Program-made: the position numbers and the translations under genes
Notes under the pieces: generated by a model
What the model was told of the DNA's origin: nothing
Database searches by the model: none
The model's input: the letters and a program-made list of their open reading frames with translations, nothing else
In this document: positions 18,787 to 28,258 of the stretch, in pieces
Layout: every line of letters begins with the position of its first letter
How positions within the stretch are numbered: the first letter of the stretch is position 1
Assembly: GCF_001548375.1 (NCBI RefSeq)
Contig: NZ_AP017295.1
Location: 496,001 to 560,000 of the forward strand
DNA from: Nostoc sp. NIES-3756
Lineage (GTDB): Bacteria; Cyanobacteriota; Cyanobacteriia; Cyanobacteriales; Nostocaceae
Reading direction: 5' to 3'
Length of the DNA stretch: 64,000 nt

Positions 18787-19326
18787 TTACTTGTTGTAAC
18801 TCTTGGTGTGTTCAGGGTTAATTGTGGCTCCTAAAATCTCCGAAAACCAAACTTCAAAATTACGGATGGGATGAGAACGCAAAGCTGCATCAGGATGGAC
18901 GATTGGCTCTACCAAAATGGTAAACATACCTAAACGATTACCTGCTAAGACATCGGTAAATAAGCGATCGCCTACCATGCCTACTTGCTCAACTGGTAAA
19001 TTCATTGCTTGTAGGGCTGCTCTAATTTTACGCCGTGAAGGCTTGGCTGCACCCAAGTAATAAGGTATGTTTAAAGAACGAGCAATACCACCAATACGCG
19101 CTTGGTTCAAGTTATTGCTCACCAACCACAGCGTTGCATGGCTACGAATCTGCTCTACCCATTCTTTCAGTTCTGGCGAAGCGTCTCCCACTGTAATGGG
19201 TACTAAGGTTTCATCAACATCTAACACCAACCCTTTGAGGTTGTAATGTTGAATAATATCTGGTGTGAGGTTTAATACTGAACCCGCTAAAATTAAATCA
19301 GGCTGTAAGAACTTATTCCAAGTCAT
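18787..19326 (-). CDS. YqeG family HAD-superfamily phosphatase
   Basis: A 179-residue HAD phosphatase of the YqeG (IIIA) type. The nucleophile motif is GLVLDVDETLVP, the Thr/Ser motif lies in TLWLVSNNLNQAR, and GMVGDRLFTDVLAGNRLGM is the acidic motif IV. The physiological substrate is unknown. It is one of a run of genes on this strand, ruvX-DUF3727-yqeG-proB, an order I remember from other cyanobacteria; long spacers argue against a single tight operon. Confidence 0.9.
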   Translation of the reverse strand: MTWNKFLQPDLILAGSVLNLTPDIIQHYNLKGLVLDVDETLVPITVGDASPELKEWVEQIRSHATLWLVSNNLNQARIGGIARSLNIPYYLGAAKPSRRKIRAALQAMNLPVEQVGMVGDRLFTDVLAGNRLGMFTILVEPIVHPDAALRSHPIRNFEVWFSEILGATINPEHTKSYNK

Positions 19327-19733
19327 AGAATTTTGGATTTTGGATTGAGAATTTCTACTTTTGTAAATTTAAGGGTTTAAAACCCTCAGATAAAAACATA
19401 GTCTCAGTTGATTAGGGTAATACTCCCTTTCTCTAACTATTTTCAATTGCGAATTTTTATAATACTCAATTCTTGCGTTTAACTTCAAATAGTGAAAGGC
19501 TACACCTAGAGAATTTAAAATGCCAAAACCTACACATTCAGAGATTTTGGCATTTTGTTAATTGTATATTGATTACCGTCGTAACTTAATCACAAAGTTA
19601 GCTAACCAGTAGTTACTAGAACGGCTTGATCCTTGGCATCAAATTTGACTATGGTGCAACTAACTATAATTTGCATCCTCAAATCAAAAATTAAAATGTG
19701 GCATTTTTAATTTTTAACTGAAAAGTTTTGATG
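19327..19733. other. Spacer between DUF3727 gene and yqeG
   Basis: AT-rich spacer without a gene. It holds one strong hairpin at 19517-19556, listed separately. Confidence 0.45.
19517..19556. terminator. Probable bidirectional terminator
   Basis: Perfect 12-bp inverted repeat AAAATGCCAAAA / TTTTGGCATTTT with a 16-base loop; both sides end in T-runs on their own strand. It lies ~180 bases downstream of the DUF3727 gene on the minus strand. Confidence 0.6.
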
Positions 19734-20309
19734 TTATTCAACTTCATTAAAAAGTTGTTCTTCTAACAGGGGTTGCACTTTGCGAAACTCTTCTGGAGAG
19801 AGAAGAACGGGTTCGCCAGTCTTTGTTATTTTGGCGAAAAATAACAGTGGATCAAGAGGCGTATAAATTGCATACTCCTGTTCATCATGATAGAAATTAG
19901 CAAGTAACTGGAGTTGCTCTGGTTCTAAATCAGCCGCTTCGTCTTCAATTTCTAGAGTAAATAGCTCTGATTCTTCCACCGGAGGTAAATCACCAGCTAC
20001 TGTCAAAGCATAAGCAGTTTGTTTGAGTACCAAGTTTTGCTCTGCTAGGACAGCTTGAGCCGTAGCAAAGATGTCGTCAATAACGGCATCATCAAATTCT
20101 ACTAGGATTGCTTCTTCGTCTTCGTCGTCACCTTCCCAAGCGAAAATTTCTATAGGTGAGTCGACAGGAAGCAGTAAAACATATTCTTGGTCATCCACTG
20201 TGAGCGAATGTTCTACATAGCATTCCAGCGATCGCCCTTTTTCATCCGTCAAGGTGATGGAACCCGTTGGAGCATGGTCGTTATCTTCAGAAAATGGGGA
20301 GGAAAACAT
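19734..20309 (-). CDS. DUF3727 (with DUF1292-like start) protein
   Basis: A very acidic 191-residue protein. The N-terminal part (ITLTDEKGRSLECYVEHSLTVDDQEYVLLLPVDSPIEIF) looks like DUF1292, and the C-terminal part (LQLLANFYHDEQEYAIYTPLDPLLFFAK) is the DUF3727 part as I remember it. The family is restricted to cyanobacteria and plastids; its biochemical role is not known. The ATG at 20309 is preferred over the TTG two codons upstream. It lies 140 bases downstream of ruvX. Confidence 0.8.
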   Translation of the reverse strand: MFSSPFSEDNDHAPTGSITLTDEKGRSLECYVEHSLTVDDQEYVLLLPVDSPIEIFAWEGDDEDEEAILVEFDDAVIDDIFATAQAVLAEQNLVLKQTAYALTVAGDLPPVEESELFTLEIEDEAADLEPEQLQLLANFYHDEQEYAIYTPLDPLLFFAKITKTGEPVLLSPEEFRKVQPLLEEQLFNEVE

Positions 20310-20447
20310 AGCCAAGGTATGAAACTTTATAAGTACCAGCAGATGTTAAACAGCCACACTATTGAATGACAAATGTGTCAAGCAAAAAGCTATAGACTTA
20401 GATACAACTGCTATGTAACAGATTTCAGAATATCATGTTCAAAGGTA

Positions 20448-20906
20448 TCAATACTCTACTGCTACCGCCGAACTCTGAGCATTAGTCCGCCTAGTATCCA
20501 ACCACTGCTGCAAAATCAATGCGGCGGCTTTGCGGTCAATTAAGGCTTTATTGCGTGATGGAGAACGATTTTCAGCTATGAGCATTTGTTCTGCTTGAAA
20601 AGATGTCAGCCGTTCATCAACATATTCCACCGGTAACTGTAAAGCCTTAGCCAACCTTGTGGCAAACTTTTGGACTTGACGAGCCTGAAACCCTATAGAA
20701 CCGTCCATTGAATAAGGTAAGCCCACAATCAGAACTTCTACCTGACGCTCATTTACTATGTCTTGTATTTGCTGAACATCTCGCTCAAAAGATGTGCGCT
20801 CAACGGTGGTGATTCCTGTAGCGATCAATCCAGTGCGATCGCACCCAGCCACACCCACCCGTTTACGTCCCACATCTAATCCCAAAGCTGAAATATATTT
20901 AGTCAT
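20448..20906 (-). CDS. ruvX: YqgF/RuvX putative pre-16S rRNA nuclease
   Basis: RNase H-fold nuclease of the YqgF family, which is linked to 16S rRNA 5' maturation in E. coli and was originally proposed as a Holliday junction resolvase. It has D11 in GLDVGRKRVGVAG, VGLPYSMDGS, YVDERLTSFQAEQM and DRKAAALILQQWLD, which hold the acidic active-site residues. At 152 residues it is full length. A heptamer repeat array starts right at its start codon. Confidence 0.93.
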   Translation of the reverse strand: MTKYISALGLDVGRKRVGVAGCDRTGLIATGITTVERTSFERDVQQIQDIVNERQVEVLIVGLPYSMDGSIGFQARQVQKFATRLAKALQLPVEYVDERLTSFQAEQMLIAENRSPSRNKALIDRKAAALILQQWLDTRRTNAQSSAVAVEY

Positions 20907-20945
20907 TAGTCATTGGTCATTGGTCATTAGTCCATAGTTAACAGT
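20903..20945. repeat. Heptamer tandem repeat (TCATTAG/TCATTGG)n
   Basis: About six imperfect copies, overlapping the start region of ruvX. A pyrimidine-rich CTCCCTACT array follows at 20994-21017 and touches the 3' end of the GNAT gene. Confidence 0.75.
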
Positions 20946-21019
20946 CCAAGGATATTCTCCCCTGCTTCCCGTTCCTCTTGGGAGGGGTTAGAGGTGGGTT
21001 ACTCCCTACTCCACAATCC

Positions 21020-22261
21020 CTACTCCCTACTCTCATCCACTGGCTCTTGCTGACTAGCGGCTTCTTTTACCCCAAAAGCCATAGGTTCTGATTGGCTGGG
21101 TACGGGAATATCTGGGGATGATTGTTGTCCGGTATTTACCCATGACATCCCCCCAGGTATGGGTTTACGTGCTGGCTGTAGTCCTTGCAGAACATCAGTC
21201 CATTGGATACCTTCCAAGGAGACAAATTTCGACTCCCTCAGTTTATGCCAAACTGAGCGGGACATAATCAGTGTGTGTTCTATGCGTTTTGCACCAATGC
21301 GCTCCAAATATTCTTCTCGCTCTGGTTGGTAGTCAGAGGAGGCTAGTTGTAGACCTTGTTGGGGGAAATCTTGAGCAATGCGTGCTAACTGAGAAAGTAG
21401 TTCTGGGTATAGCCAAGTGTAGGCAGGATGGACTGTCAAGATAGCAACGTGGGGAGTTTCACCTTTGCGGTCTAGCTGTACTTGAAAATAACCGATCGCC
21501 GCTTTGCGTTGTGGTTCAAATACGTAACCACTGACTACTTCAATTTTTGTTACCCATTGTTTGATCGCATCTCTGATTGCACCAAACAAACTGGTTTTAA
21601 AATCGCGGGTATTGCGATCAAATACTTGACGCACTAACGGTGGCATTGATGCTGTATCTAATTGATACAACAACTGAGCATCAGCATTACTTACTGGCAG
21701 GAGGTTGGGTAAATCTGGCTCGGCTTGTGCTAATTCTTTTAATAAATCGGGGTCTATTTCCCAATATGTCATTTCTGCCAAACGCTGAAACCCATTTTGC
21801 CGATAAAGTGCCAAAGCTTCGATATCGTTGACATTCACCTCTAATAGCCAAGTCCGGGCTTCTACAATCGCTTCAAAACAATGACGTAACAGTTGTGAGC
21901 CGATACCTTGCTTATCAACAGACCGATCCAACACTACCCGATCAACTCGCCAAGTACTGCGTGTCCGGTTGAACGGCGAAACTTGAATCATTCCTAAAAG
22001 CATCCGCCCTTGTTCGGCTACGTAAGCACAAAAACGATACTGTAGCGGGTTAGGAAACCAACTCAAACATTTGAGTAACCCATACCAACGACGCAACCAT
22101 TGCATTTGATTTGCAATAGAACTAGATCCTTGAGGAGTGTGGGCAGCAAATGATTCTTGAGATATCCGCTCGATTCCGTCCAGATCCCGGTAATGGACTG
22201 GCCGGATGACAACGCTGAGATTGCGAGGAAGTAGTGAAGTCATTTTGTTTTGGGCTGTCAT
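21020..22261 (-). CDS. GNAT family N-acetyltransferase, long form
   Basis: A 413-residue protein with a GNAT domain at ~18-170 (motif A DKQGIGSQLLRHCFEA, then LYRQNGFQRLAEMTYWEID) and a second, less conserved half that also resembles a degenerate acetyltransferase fold (GYFQVQLDRKGETPHVAILTVHPAY). The Pro-rich C-terminal ~40 residues look disordered. Long two-domain GNATs of this kind are frequent in cyanobacteria. Substrate is unknown. Confidence 0.85.
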   Translation of the reverse strand: MTAQNKMTSLLPRNLSVVIRPVHYRDLDGIERISQESFAAHTPQGSSSIANQMQWLRRWYGLLKCLSWFPNPLQYRFCAYVAEQGRMLLGMIQVSPFNRTRSTWRVDRVVLDRSVDKQGIGSQLLRHCFEAIVEARTWLLEVNVNDIEALALYRQNGFQRLAEMTYWEIDPDLLKELAQAEPDLPNLLPVSNADAQLLYQLDTASMPPLVRQVFDRNTRDFKTSLFGAIRDAIKQWVTKIEVVSGYVFEPQRKAAIGYFQVQLDRKGETPHVAILTVHPAYTWLYPELLSQLARIAQDFPQQGLQLASSDYQPEREEYLERIGAKRIEHTLIMSRSVWHKLRESKFVSLEGIQWTDVLQGLQPARKPIPGGMSWVNTGQQSSPDIPVPSQSEPMAFGVKEAASQQEPVDESRE

Positions 22262-22467
22262 TTAGCCTTAACGGATGGAACGGAGGAGCTGCTGGAATAA
22301 TTTTAACGGCTTTATGCGCTTTACTCTTGCACCCAAAGGGTGATTTTAGTAACTAAAGACTTAAAAATTAGAAAAAGCAGACTTGTAGGTAACACTTTCA
22401 GAGTGAAACCGACAACATCCGCTTTCATTTTATTTGCTTTTTTGTTAAATATCTATTTTTATCTATA

Positions 22468-22674
22468 TTATAACCCTTGCCGAGAAACTTGTTTCTCAAA
22501 ATTGGCTTGGGTTTGATGCAGTAATTGCTGTCTACTGTCTTGTATGGTTTGTTGTAAGGTCGGAACCAGATTCCGTGCTTGTAAAGTCATGTGTAGCTGG
22601 AGGTGGGCAACATATTCACTAATGTCTTCTTTTGGTAGAACTGTGCCGTCTAATAAGTTTGATTCGATTGCCAC
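22468..22674 (-). CDS. Small hypothetical protein
   Basis: A 68-residue protein starting at GTG, preceded by a strong AAGGAG 6 bases away, which makes it a credible gene. Sequence is hydrophilic and helical: DISEYVAHLQLHMTLQARNL, then LQQTIQDSRQQLLHQTQANFEKQ, a likely short coiled coil. I recognise no family. It stands alone between the GNAT gene and the antiporter gene, all on the minus strand. Confidence 0.6.
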   Translation of the reverse strand: MAIESNLLDGTVLPKEDISEYVAHLQLHMTLQARNLVPTLQQTIQDSRQQLLHQTQANFEKQVSRQGL

Positions 22675-22780
22675 CGTATTCTCCTTATCCTCTTGTACGA
22701 TTGCTTCACATTATCAAAACTTATCATGTTGTTTCACTGTGCTTGTTACTTCGCAATGAAGTTTAACGGTTTGTAATTGA

Positions 22781-22853
22781 GGAGATGAGGGAGATAGGGG
22801 AGCAAAGGAAAAAACTGTGGACTAATGACCAATGACTAATGACTAATTGACCT
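22781..22853. repeat. Mixed short tandem repeats
   Basis: A GGAGATGAGGGAGATAGGGG run followed by ACTAATGACCAATGACTAAT repeats, up to a few bases short of the antiporter stop codon. Confidence 0.7.
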
Positions 22854-24560
22854 AATGCTGCGATATCTATCGGTGCGGATGTTGGAGATGACTGTGCGGA
22901 TCTGATTTTCTGGTTCTCCCAAGGTTGTAAGTAAATGAGCGCTTAACTCTAGTGCGGCTTCAAATTCTGGTTGTACTACTTCCTTTGCACCCATTTGAGC
23001 CAAGATGTCTATTTCTCGGTTGTGGTGGGAACGGGCTATTACATCTAATCCTGGGGCGATCGCTAAGGCTCTTTGTAGGAGTAATCTAGAACTTGCTGGA
23101 TCGGGGAGAGCGATCGCTAAGGCTTTGGCTGTTTCTAAATAAGCTTTCTCTAGCACTAGTTCTGAATCAGCATCACCAAAAATGTAAGGAATATGCTCCA
23201 TTCTCAGCCTTTGAATGGCTGCTTCGCTATTTTCAATGACTATGATTGCATAACCTTGATTTTGTAATATCTTGGCAATAACTTGTCCGACTCTGCCATA
23301 ACCTGCAACTACAACATGACCACTGATGGTTTCGGGAATAGATAGCATTTTGGGTTCGGCAAATTGTCGGAGGGAATTGGCAAATAAGGGCATCTGTAAT
23401 AGCCTAGATGCAATATGAGGAGAGATTTTTAGCCATACGGGGGTGAGGATGAGTGTAATTGCTGTTGTCCCTAATAGGAGTAAATATTTGCTTTCGGTAA
23501 TTAGTTTAAGTTGTAAGCCTGCTAAAGCTAAAACAAAGGAAAATTCCCCAATTTGATTAATCCCAAAACTGGTAATAATAGCGGTTTTGAGAGAGTAACC
23601 AAACCTCAAAATGATAGGCATAATAATAGCCGCTTTACCCAACATGACTAGAGTTACTAGTCCGAGAATTTTGCCTATGTTTTGAATTAATACATTAGGA
23701 TCAATCAGCATCCCAATTGAGGCGAAGAACAAGCAGGCGAAGGTATCTCTGAGGGGGAGGACTTTTGCTAGTGCATGATCTGCATAGTCAATTTCCGACA
23801 CCATTAACCCAGCTACAAATGCACCCATTTCAATAGAAAGACCAAGTTTAGCTGTGACTAAAGCTACTCCTAAACACAGGGCAATTACAGTGAGGATAAA
23901 TAATTCTGTATTCTCAGTTGCAGCAACTTTACTAATTAAAGTTGGTACAATCCAGCGTCCAAAGGCAAAGGCGGCGGCTAAAAATATTAATACTTTTAAT
24001 AAAGCACTGCCTAAAGCCAAACCAATACTTTCTGGCTGATTCAGGGCTGGTAAAATGGCTAACATCAACCCTAACATCAAATCTTGGGCAATTAAAATTG
24101 CCAACATCACTTGACCATGAATTGTATTGGTTTCGCCTGTTTCTGCTAAAGATTTCAACACCACAGCCGTGGAAGATAGGGAGAGGACTGCACCTAAGAA
24201 AATGCCTTGAGTTAATCCCTCAACCCAACCCAGCCAAATAGTTAAAGATGCTACAAAGGCTGTAGTTAAGCCTATTTGTAGTAGACTTCCCTTGATAGCG
24301 ATATCTTTGACTCGTTTTAATTCTGTCAAAGAAAACTCAACGCCAAGAGCAAATAACAGAAAAGCAACGCCAATAGATGCTAAAGCTTGAATACGTGGCA
24401 CATCACTTAATAGCTTGAAGCCGTAAGGCCCAACTAGTAAGCCAGTAATTAAATAACCAAGAAGAACAGGCTGGCGCAGTCGATTTGCAAGATATCCTCC
24501 CAGTGCTGAGGTTCCTAAAACAGTTGTCATATCAAGAATCAAGCTCTGCTCGACCGCCAT
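22836..24560 (-). CDS. Kef/CPA2-type cation:proton antiporter with TrkA-N domain
   Basis: Inner-membrane monovalent cation/proton antiporter. Residues ~5-385 contain about 12 membrane segments typical of CPA2 (LGTSALGGYLANRLRQPVLLGYLITGLLVGP at the start; LFFASIGMLIDP in the middle). The C-terminal part, from HVVVAGYGRVGQVIAKIL at ~410, is a Rossmann TrkA-N/RCK domain binding NAD(H) or another nucleotide. At 574 residues it has normal KefB-like length without a TrkA-C domain. Whether K+ or Na+ is moved is not predictable. It lies 52 bases upstream of cbiET in the same direction. Confidence 0.93.
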   Translation of the reverse strand: MAVEQSLILDMTTVLGTSALGGYLANRLRQPVLLGYLITGLLVGPYGFKLLSDVPRIQALASIGVAFLLFALGVEFSLTELKRVKDIAIKGSLLQIGLTTAFVASLTIWLGWVEGLTQGIFLGAVLSLSSTAVVLKSLAETGETNTIHGQVMLAILIAQDLMLGLMLAILPALNQPESIGLALGSALLKVLIFLAAAFAFGRWIVPTLISKVAATENTELFILTVIALCLGVALVTAKLGLSIEMGAFVAGLMVSEIDYADHALAKVLPLRDTFACLFFASIGMLIDPNVLIQNIGKILGLVTLVMLGKAAIIMPIILRFGYSLKTAIITSFGINQIGEFSFVLALAGLQLKLITESKYLLLLGTTAITLILTPVWLKISPHIASRLLQMPLFANSLRQFAEPKMLSIPETISGHVVVAGYGRVGQVIAKILQNQGYAIIVIENSEAAIQRLRMEHIPYIFGDADSELVLEKAYLETAKALAIALPDPASSRLLLQRALAIAPGLDVIARSHHNREIDILAQMGAKEVVQPEFEAALELSAHLLTTLGEPENQIRTVISNIRTDRYRSIRSISH

Positions 24561-24612
24561 AATTTTGCCCTGGTGTTAACTTCTCAGGTAGAGTTTGCTT
24601 GATGGCAACAGA

Positions 24613-25824
24613 TTACTGTTTGAATGCGAACCATTGAGTTACAGGAGCCATTGCGCGCCAGCCTAAAAATTTACCAATCGGTTCAGCTCGTTGAATAGCA
24701 ATACGGGTAAAACTGCCACCTACTTTTTCATACCACTGAAATAAGGTTTGCTCACCTTCTATAGTCACTACATTAGCAACCAACCGTCCCCCTGGACGTA
24801 GTTTTTGCCAACAAATGTCAAACAACCCGTCTGCTGTGACTCCACCACCAATAAAGATGGCATCGGGTGTGGGTAAATCTTGTAAGGCTGATGGTGCTTT
24901 TCCAGGGATGATTTTGAGGTTGGGTGTGCCTAAGGCGGCGGCGTTATCTGCAATGTACTGTAGCCTAGCGGCATTTTGTTCTATAGTGATCGCACTACAT
25001 CGGGGATGAGTCCGCATCCATTCTATAGATATGGAACCACAACCCGCGCCTACATCCCATAGTAATTCTCCGGGGGTGGGTGCTAAAGTTGACAGGGTAA
25101 TTGCTCTAACTTCCCGTTTGGTGAGTTGTCCATCGTGGTGATAAGCGTTATCTGGTAATCCTGGTGTTCTGGGTAAGGTGATAATCTCGGCATCAGCAAT
25201 ACAATGGATGGCGATCGCATTCAAGTCTGCAATTTCTGTTTCCTGCCAAGCTGCGGCTGTGCTTGTTAATATCCTTTCATGAATGCCACCCATGCGTTCC
25301 AACACTGTTATCTGGCTATTACCAAAACCGCGCTGTGTGAGAATCTCGGCAACAATACCGGGTGTATGTTCACCCTCACTCAAAATTAATAACCGCGCAC
25401 CAGGATATATATAAGATTGCACCAAAGCCGAGGGACGACCGCATAAACTGAGGGTTTCTACTTCGGTTAAAGACCATCCTAATCTGGCGCAAGCAAGGCT
25501 AAAGGATGAAGGTGCAGGAATAATGGTAATTTCCGATATGGGTATGCGTCGTGTTAAGGTGACACCAATGCCGTAACATAAAGGATCACCACTGGCTAAC
25601 ACACATACAGCTTGACCGCGACGATTGATAATTTCCTCTACTGAGTTACTAATAGGAGAAGTCCAGAGGATTTTTTCTCGCTGGTCATTTGGAGGTAACA
25701 TTGATAAATGGCGATCGCCTCCCACAATGATGTTAGCTTGATCAAGTAAAGATTGAGCGATCGCACTTAACCCTGATAATCCATCTTCACCAATACCGAT
25801 AATAGATAGCCATTTCTGTGCCAT
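24613..25824 (-). CDS. cobL: Precorrin-6Y C5,15-methyltransferase, bifunctional CbiE/CbiT
   Basis: Adds methyl groups at C5 and C15 and decarboxylates the acetate side chain in cobalamin ring synthesis. Residues 1-~205 are the CbiE tetrapyrrole methylase (SIIGIGEDGLSGLS, LASGDPLCYGIGVTL). Residues ~210-403 are CbiT with the SAM motif LLWDVGAGCGSISIEWMR and IFIGGG. At 403 residues it is the normal fused length. No cobalamin riboswitch is visible upstream. It is followed by the antiporter gene on the same strand. Confidence 0.95.
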   Translation of the reverse strand: MAQKWLSIIGIGEDGLSGLSAIAQSLLDQANIIVGGDRHLSMLPPNDQREKILWTSPISNSVEEIINRRGQAVCVLASGDPLCYGIGVTLTRRIPISEITIIPAPSSFSLACARLGWSLTEVETLSLCGRPSALVQSYIYPGARLLILSEGEHTPGIVAEILTQRGFGNSQITVLERMGGIHERILTSTAAAWQETEIADLNAIAIHCIADAEIITLPRTPGLPDNAYHHDGQLTKREVRAITLSTLAPTPGELLWDVGAGCGSISIEWMRTHPRCSAITIEQNAARLQYIADNAAALGTPNLKIIPGKAPSALQDLPTPDAIFIGGGVTADGLFDICWQKLRPGGRLVANVVTIEGEQTLFQWYEKVGGSFTRIAIQRAEPIGKFLGWRAMAPVTQWFAFKQ

Positions 25825-25869
25825 ATATGTACATTTTGCAATTTGCCGTAGCCTATCATTCCCACCGAC

Positions 25870-26223
25870 TCAGGCTGTAGCAAATTCTGTAAAACCTCGT
25901 TTACTTGGATGATGAAAGCCTAAAACAATATCGCTTGCAGGTATTCCTGCTGATAGCAAGTCATCAACAACGCATAAATTAGTTGCGTCTTGTTCTACCC
26001 AAATTTTGCCATTTTTGATGCACAAATAGATGATAATGTGCTGTATCAGCTTCTTGTTATGCCAGCCGAACCGAAACCAAAGATACTGATCCCTTTCTTC
26101 ATCCAAAGCCAAGCGATCGCTTACCTCAATTTCCCTACTGTTGATAACTTGAGTATTAGCCATTTCGTAATACTCAGTTAATATCTTCTTGATAACACTG
26201 CGATATTTATCTAGGATATCCAT
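25870..26223 (-). CDS. xisI: XisI family protein
   Basis: A 117-residue member of the XisI family, named for a factor needed for excision of the fdxN element during heterocyst development in Anabaena. The signature part is RFGWHNKKLIQHIIIYLCIK, NGKIWVEQDAT and AGIPASDIVLGFHHP, typical of the family. No recombinase gene xisF or nif gene is near, so an fdxN role for this copy is not supported. Its start overlaps the end of xisH by 13 bases, which implies coupled translation. Confidence 0.93.
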   Translation of the reverse strand: MDILDKYRSVIKKILTEYYEMANTQVINSREIEVSDRLALDEERDQYLWFRFGWHNKKLIQHIIIYLCIKNGKIWVEQDATNLCVVDDLLSAGIPASDIVLGFHHPSKRGFTEFATA

Positions 26224-26627
26224 TGTTTAATTTCCTCCTTTTCTGTATCTACGACGATTAACAAAAGGTGGTTTTGATTAATAACTGCTTGTACAGATTT
26301 ACGTTGAAAAAATTCCTCATAGACAACATCATCAATAGCTAAATAAAGTGTATATTCTGGTTCAGTAAGTTGAATTAAGTTACGATAGACAATGTACTGT
26401 CCTAAAGCATTGTGGAAATCATACATGAGTGATTTGCCTACAAAACTTTTGATTTCTACAACAATTTTCTGTCCTTGACGTTCTGCGGCAATTGGTTTCT
26501 CTGCTGCTAAGTCGGCGTATAGTTCAGCATCCTCATATTTAATCAAGTAAGGATCAGCCGTGATAGTCCAACCGTCTTTTATCAATGCGTTTTTGACTTC
26601 ATCATGATAAATGTCTTTTGCTGGCAT
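26211..26627 (-). CDS. xisH: XisH family protein
   Basis: A 138-residue XisH protein. The first half (AKDIYHDEVKNALIKDGWTITADPY) and the segment with D39 and E58-I-K60 resemble a restriction-endonuclease-like PD-(D/E)xK core; that fold assignment is my inference from the D...ExK spacing. It is the first gene of an overlapping xisH-xisI pair, as throughout cyanobacteria, where many genomes carry several copies. It has an ATG start with no strong ribosome site. Confidence 0.93.
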   Translation of the reverse strand: MPAKDIYHDEVKNALIKDGWTITADPYLIKYEDAELYADLAAEKPIAAERQGQKIVVEIKSFVGKSLMYDFHNALGQYIVYRNLIQLTEPEYTLYLAIDDVVYEEFFQRKSVQAVINQNHLLLIVVDTEKEEIKQWIS

Positions 26628-26914
26628 GGTGCAAATTTGAGTTATAATTTCATGATTTTAGTTTGACATTAGTACAAACTGAAGCAATTAAGGGAAGATG
26701 GAGATCGTGTCACATTACAGTTGCTTTTTACCGTCGTCACAATAATACAGCCATAGCTGCTTGGCTTAAATGAGTAATGCTATTACAGAGGGTTTTATTG
26801 AGTTAGCCAAAACTAAACCACTCAATACGCCTAAAAACTGAGACTTTGAGGAGCCATAATTGCTCAATTTAGGCAATATTTAGTCAAAAGTTATTAGCTT
26901 CATGTCTGAAATTA

Positions 26915-26987
<73 letters not shown>

Positions 26988-27170
26988 GCACTAAATACGA
27001 TTTTAGCAAAATTCCCCAGGACTGCCAAGATTCAGCTAACTGATGTGGGCAATCCCTCAATTAGAATCAATTATTTTGTATATTCAATTTCTAAAATTTG
27101 ACAGTCTGATTGGTAGCTTGACAGATTAGGATTTATTACAGAGTCAGTTTTTAGGAGCAAACCTCTGTCT

Positions 27171-27785
27171 TTGCAATTTATCTCGGTTCCCCCCGCTAAT
27201 TCTCAAACACCAGCCGGGTTGGTTGTTACCTTACATGGTTGGGGTGCTAATGCTGAGGATGTAGCATCTCTGTTACCTTACTTCAACTTACCTGATTACC
27301 AGTTTGTCTTTCCCAATGCACCTTTTCCCTACCCTTACGCTCCTCTTGGCCGAGCTTGGTATGATCTAAGAGAAGAAAATATGTATGAGGGTTTGGCAGA
27401 AAGTCGGCAACAGCTAAAAGATTTTGTGCTTTCTTTAGAAAGAAGTACTGGTGTGCCTTTATCGCGGACTATCTTGAGCGGATTTTCTCAGGGTGGGGCG
27501 ATGACTTTTGATGTCGGCTCAAAATTGCCCTTGGCTGGTTTGGTGGTGATGAGTGGGTATTTGCATCCAGAAGCGATCGCACCCAATACTACCAATATTT
27601 CTCCCATTTTAATCATGCACGGTAGGCAAGATGAAGTTGTTCCACTAAAAGCGGCTGTCAACGCCCGCACAACCGTAGAATCCTTGGGTGTTCCCATCGA
27701 ATATCATGAATTTGATACAGGACATGAAATTAATCTGGAAATGTTAAATGTAGCCAGAAATTTCATTACCAATACTCTTGTTTAG
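27171..27785 (+). CDS. Alpha/beta hydrolase (carboxylesterase/phospholipase type)
   Basis: A 204-residue esterase of the YpfH/carboxylesterase-2 class. The catalytic triad is visible: S106 in LSGFSQGGA, D154 in GRQDEVVP and H185 in DTGHEIN; HGWGAN at 22-27 forms the oxyanion loop. It has no signal peptide, so it acts in the cytoplasm. The start is uncertain: TTG is used here, with AGGAG 13 bases upstream. An in-frame CTG two codons earlier has better spacing. It is a single gene downstream of the tRNA. Confidence 0.9.
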   Translation: MQFISVPPANSQTPAGLVVTLHGWGANAEDVASLLPYFNLPDYQFVFPNAPFPYPYAPLGRAWYDLREENMYEGLAESRQQLKDFVLSLERSTGVPLSRTILSGFSQGGAMTFDVGSKLPLAGLVVMSGYLHPEAIAPNTTNISPILIMHGRQDEVVPLKAAVNARTTVESLGVPIEYHEFDTGHEINLEMLNVARNFITNTLV

Positions 27786-27939
27786 TCCAAGTTATAATTT
27801 TTTTACAAATTATGGTATAAATCCCCAAAAATTTTAGTAAATTCAGGTCATCTAGTGAGTAATATAGATTGAGTGGCACATTATTGTGTCACTCAATCCG
27901 TGCTGGGTGCGAATGCTGCAAAAGGGAGGGGCAAGCATT

Positions 27940-28152
27940 ATGAAAACTCTAAGCATTTCCAAAAAAGAAATCGCTGCCATATCCGCAGCAGAGGTAGAAG
28001 AACTGGCTACTCGTCTGGAGATGGATAATTATAGCAATGCTTTTGAGGGTTTAAATGACTGGCATCTACTAAGAGCGATCGCTTTTCAGCGTCCAGAATT
28101 AGTAGAACCCTATATCCATCTGTTAGACTTAGAACCCTACGACGAGGCATAA
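27940..28152 (+). CDS. DUF2555-like small protein
   Basis: A 70-residue acidic soluble protein (EELATRLEMDNYSNAFEGLN, DWHLLRAIAFQRPELVEPYI, HLLDLEPYDEA) that I recognise as the cyanobacterial DUF2555 family; the name is from memory. The GGGAGGGGC ribosome site 8-10 bases before this ATG decides the start over an upstream in-frame one at 27886. No function is known. It lies 106 bases upstream of coaBC in the same direction, with a heptamer repeat array between. Confidence 0.8.
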   Translation: MKTLSISKKEIAAISAAEVEELATRLEMDNYSNAFEGLNDWHLLRAIAFQRPELVEPYIHLLDLEPYDEA

Positions 28153-28193
28153 GTATTTAACAATCAGAAGTTTGGGAACCTAATTAAATTCTT

Positions 28194-28226
28194 AATTACG
28201 AATTACGAATTACGAATTACGAATTA
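28194..28226. repeat. Heptamer tandem repeat (AATTACG)n
   Basis: Four perfect head-to-tail AATTACG units plus AATTA, between the DUF2555-like gene and coaBC. Confidence 0.9.
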
Positions 28227-28258
28227 TTTCCCTAACTTCTTACTCTCCAATTTTTGTC

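Noticed and set aside
25825..25869. Cobalamin riboswitch near cbiET
   Set aside because: No B12-box-like or long structured leader is visible around the gene; upstream gap is only ~45 bases.
25870..26627. xisH/xisI as a border of the fdxN excision element
   Set aside because: No xisF, no nif genes and no recombination site; such pairs occur in many copies unrelated to fdxN.
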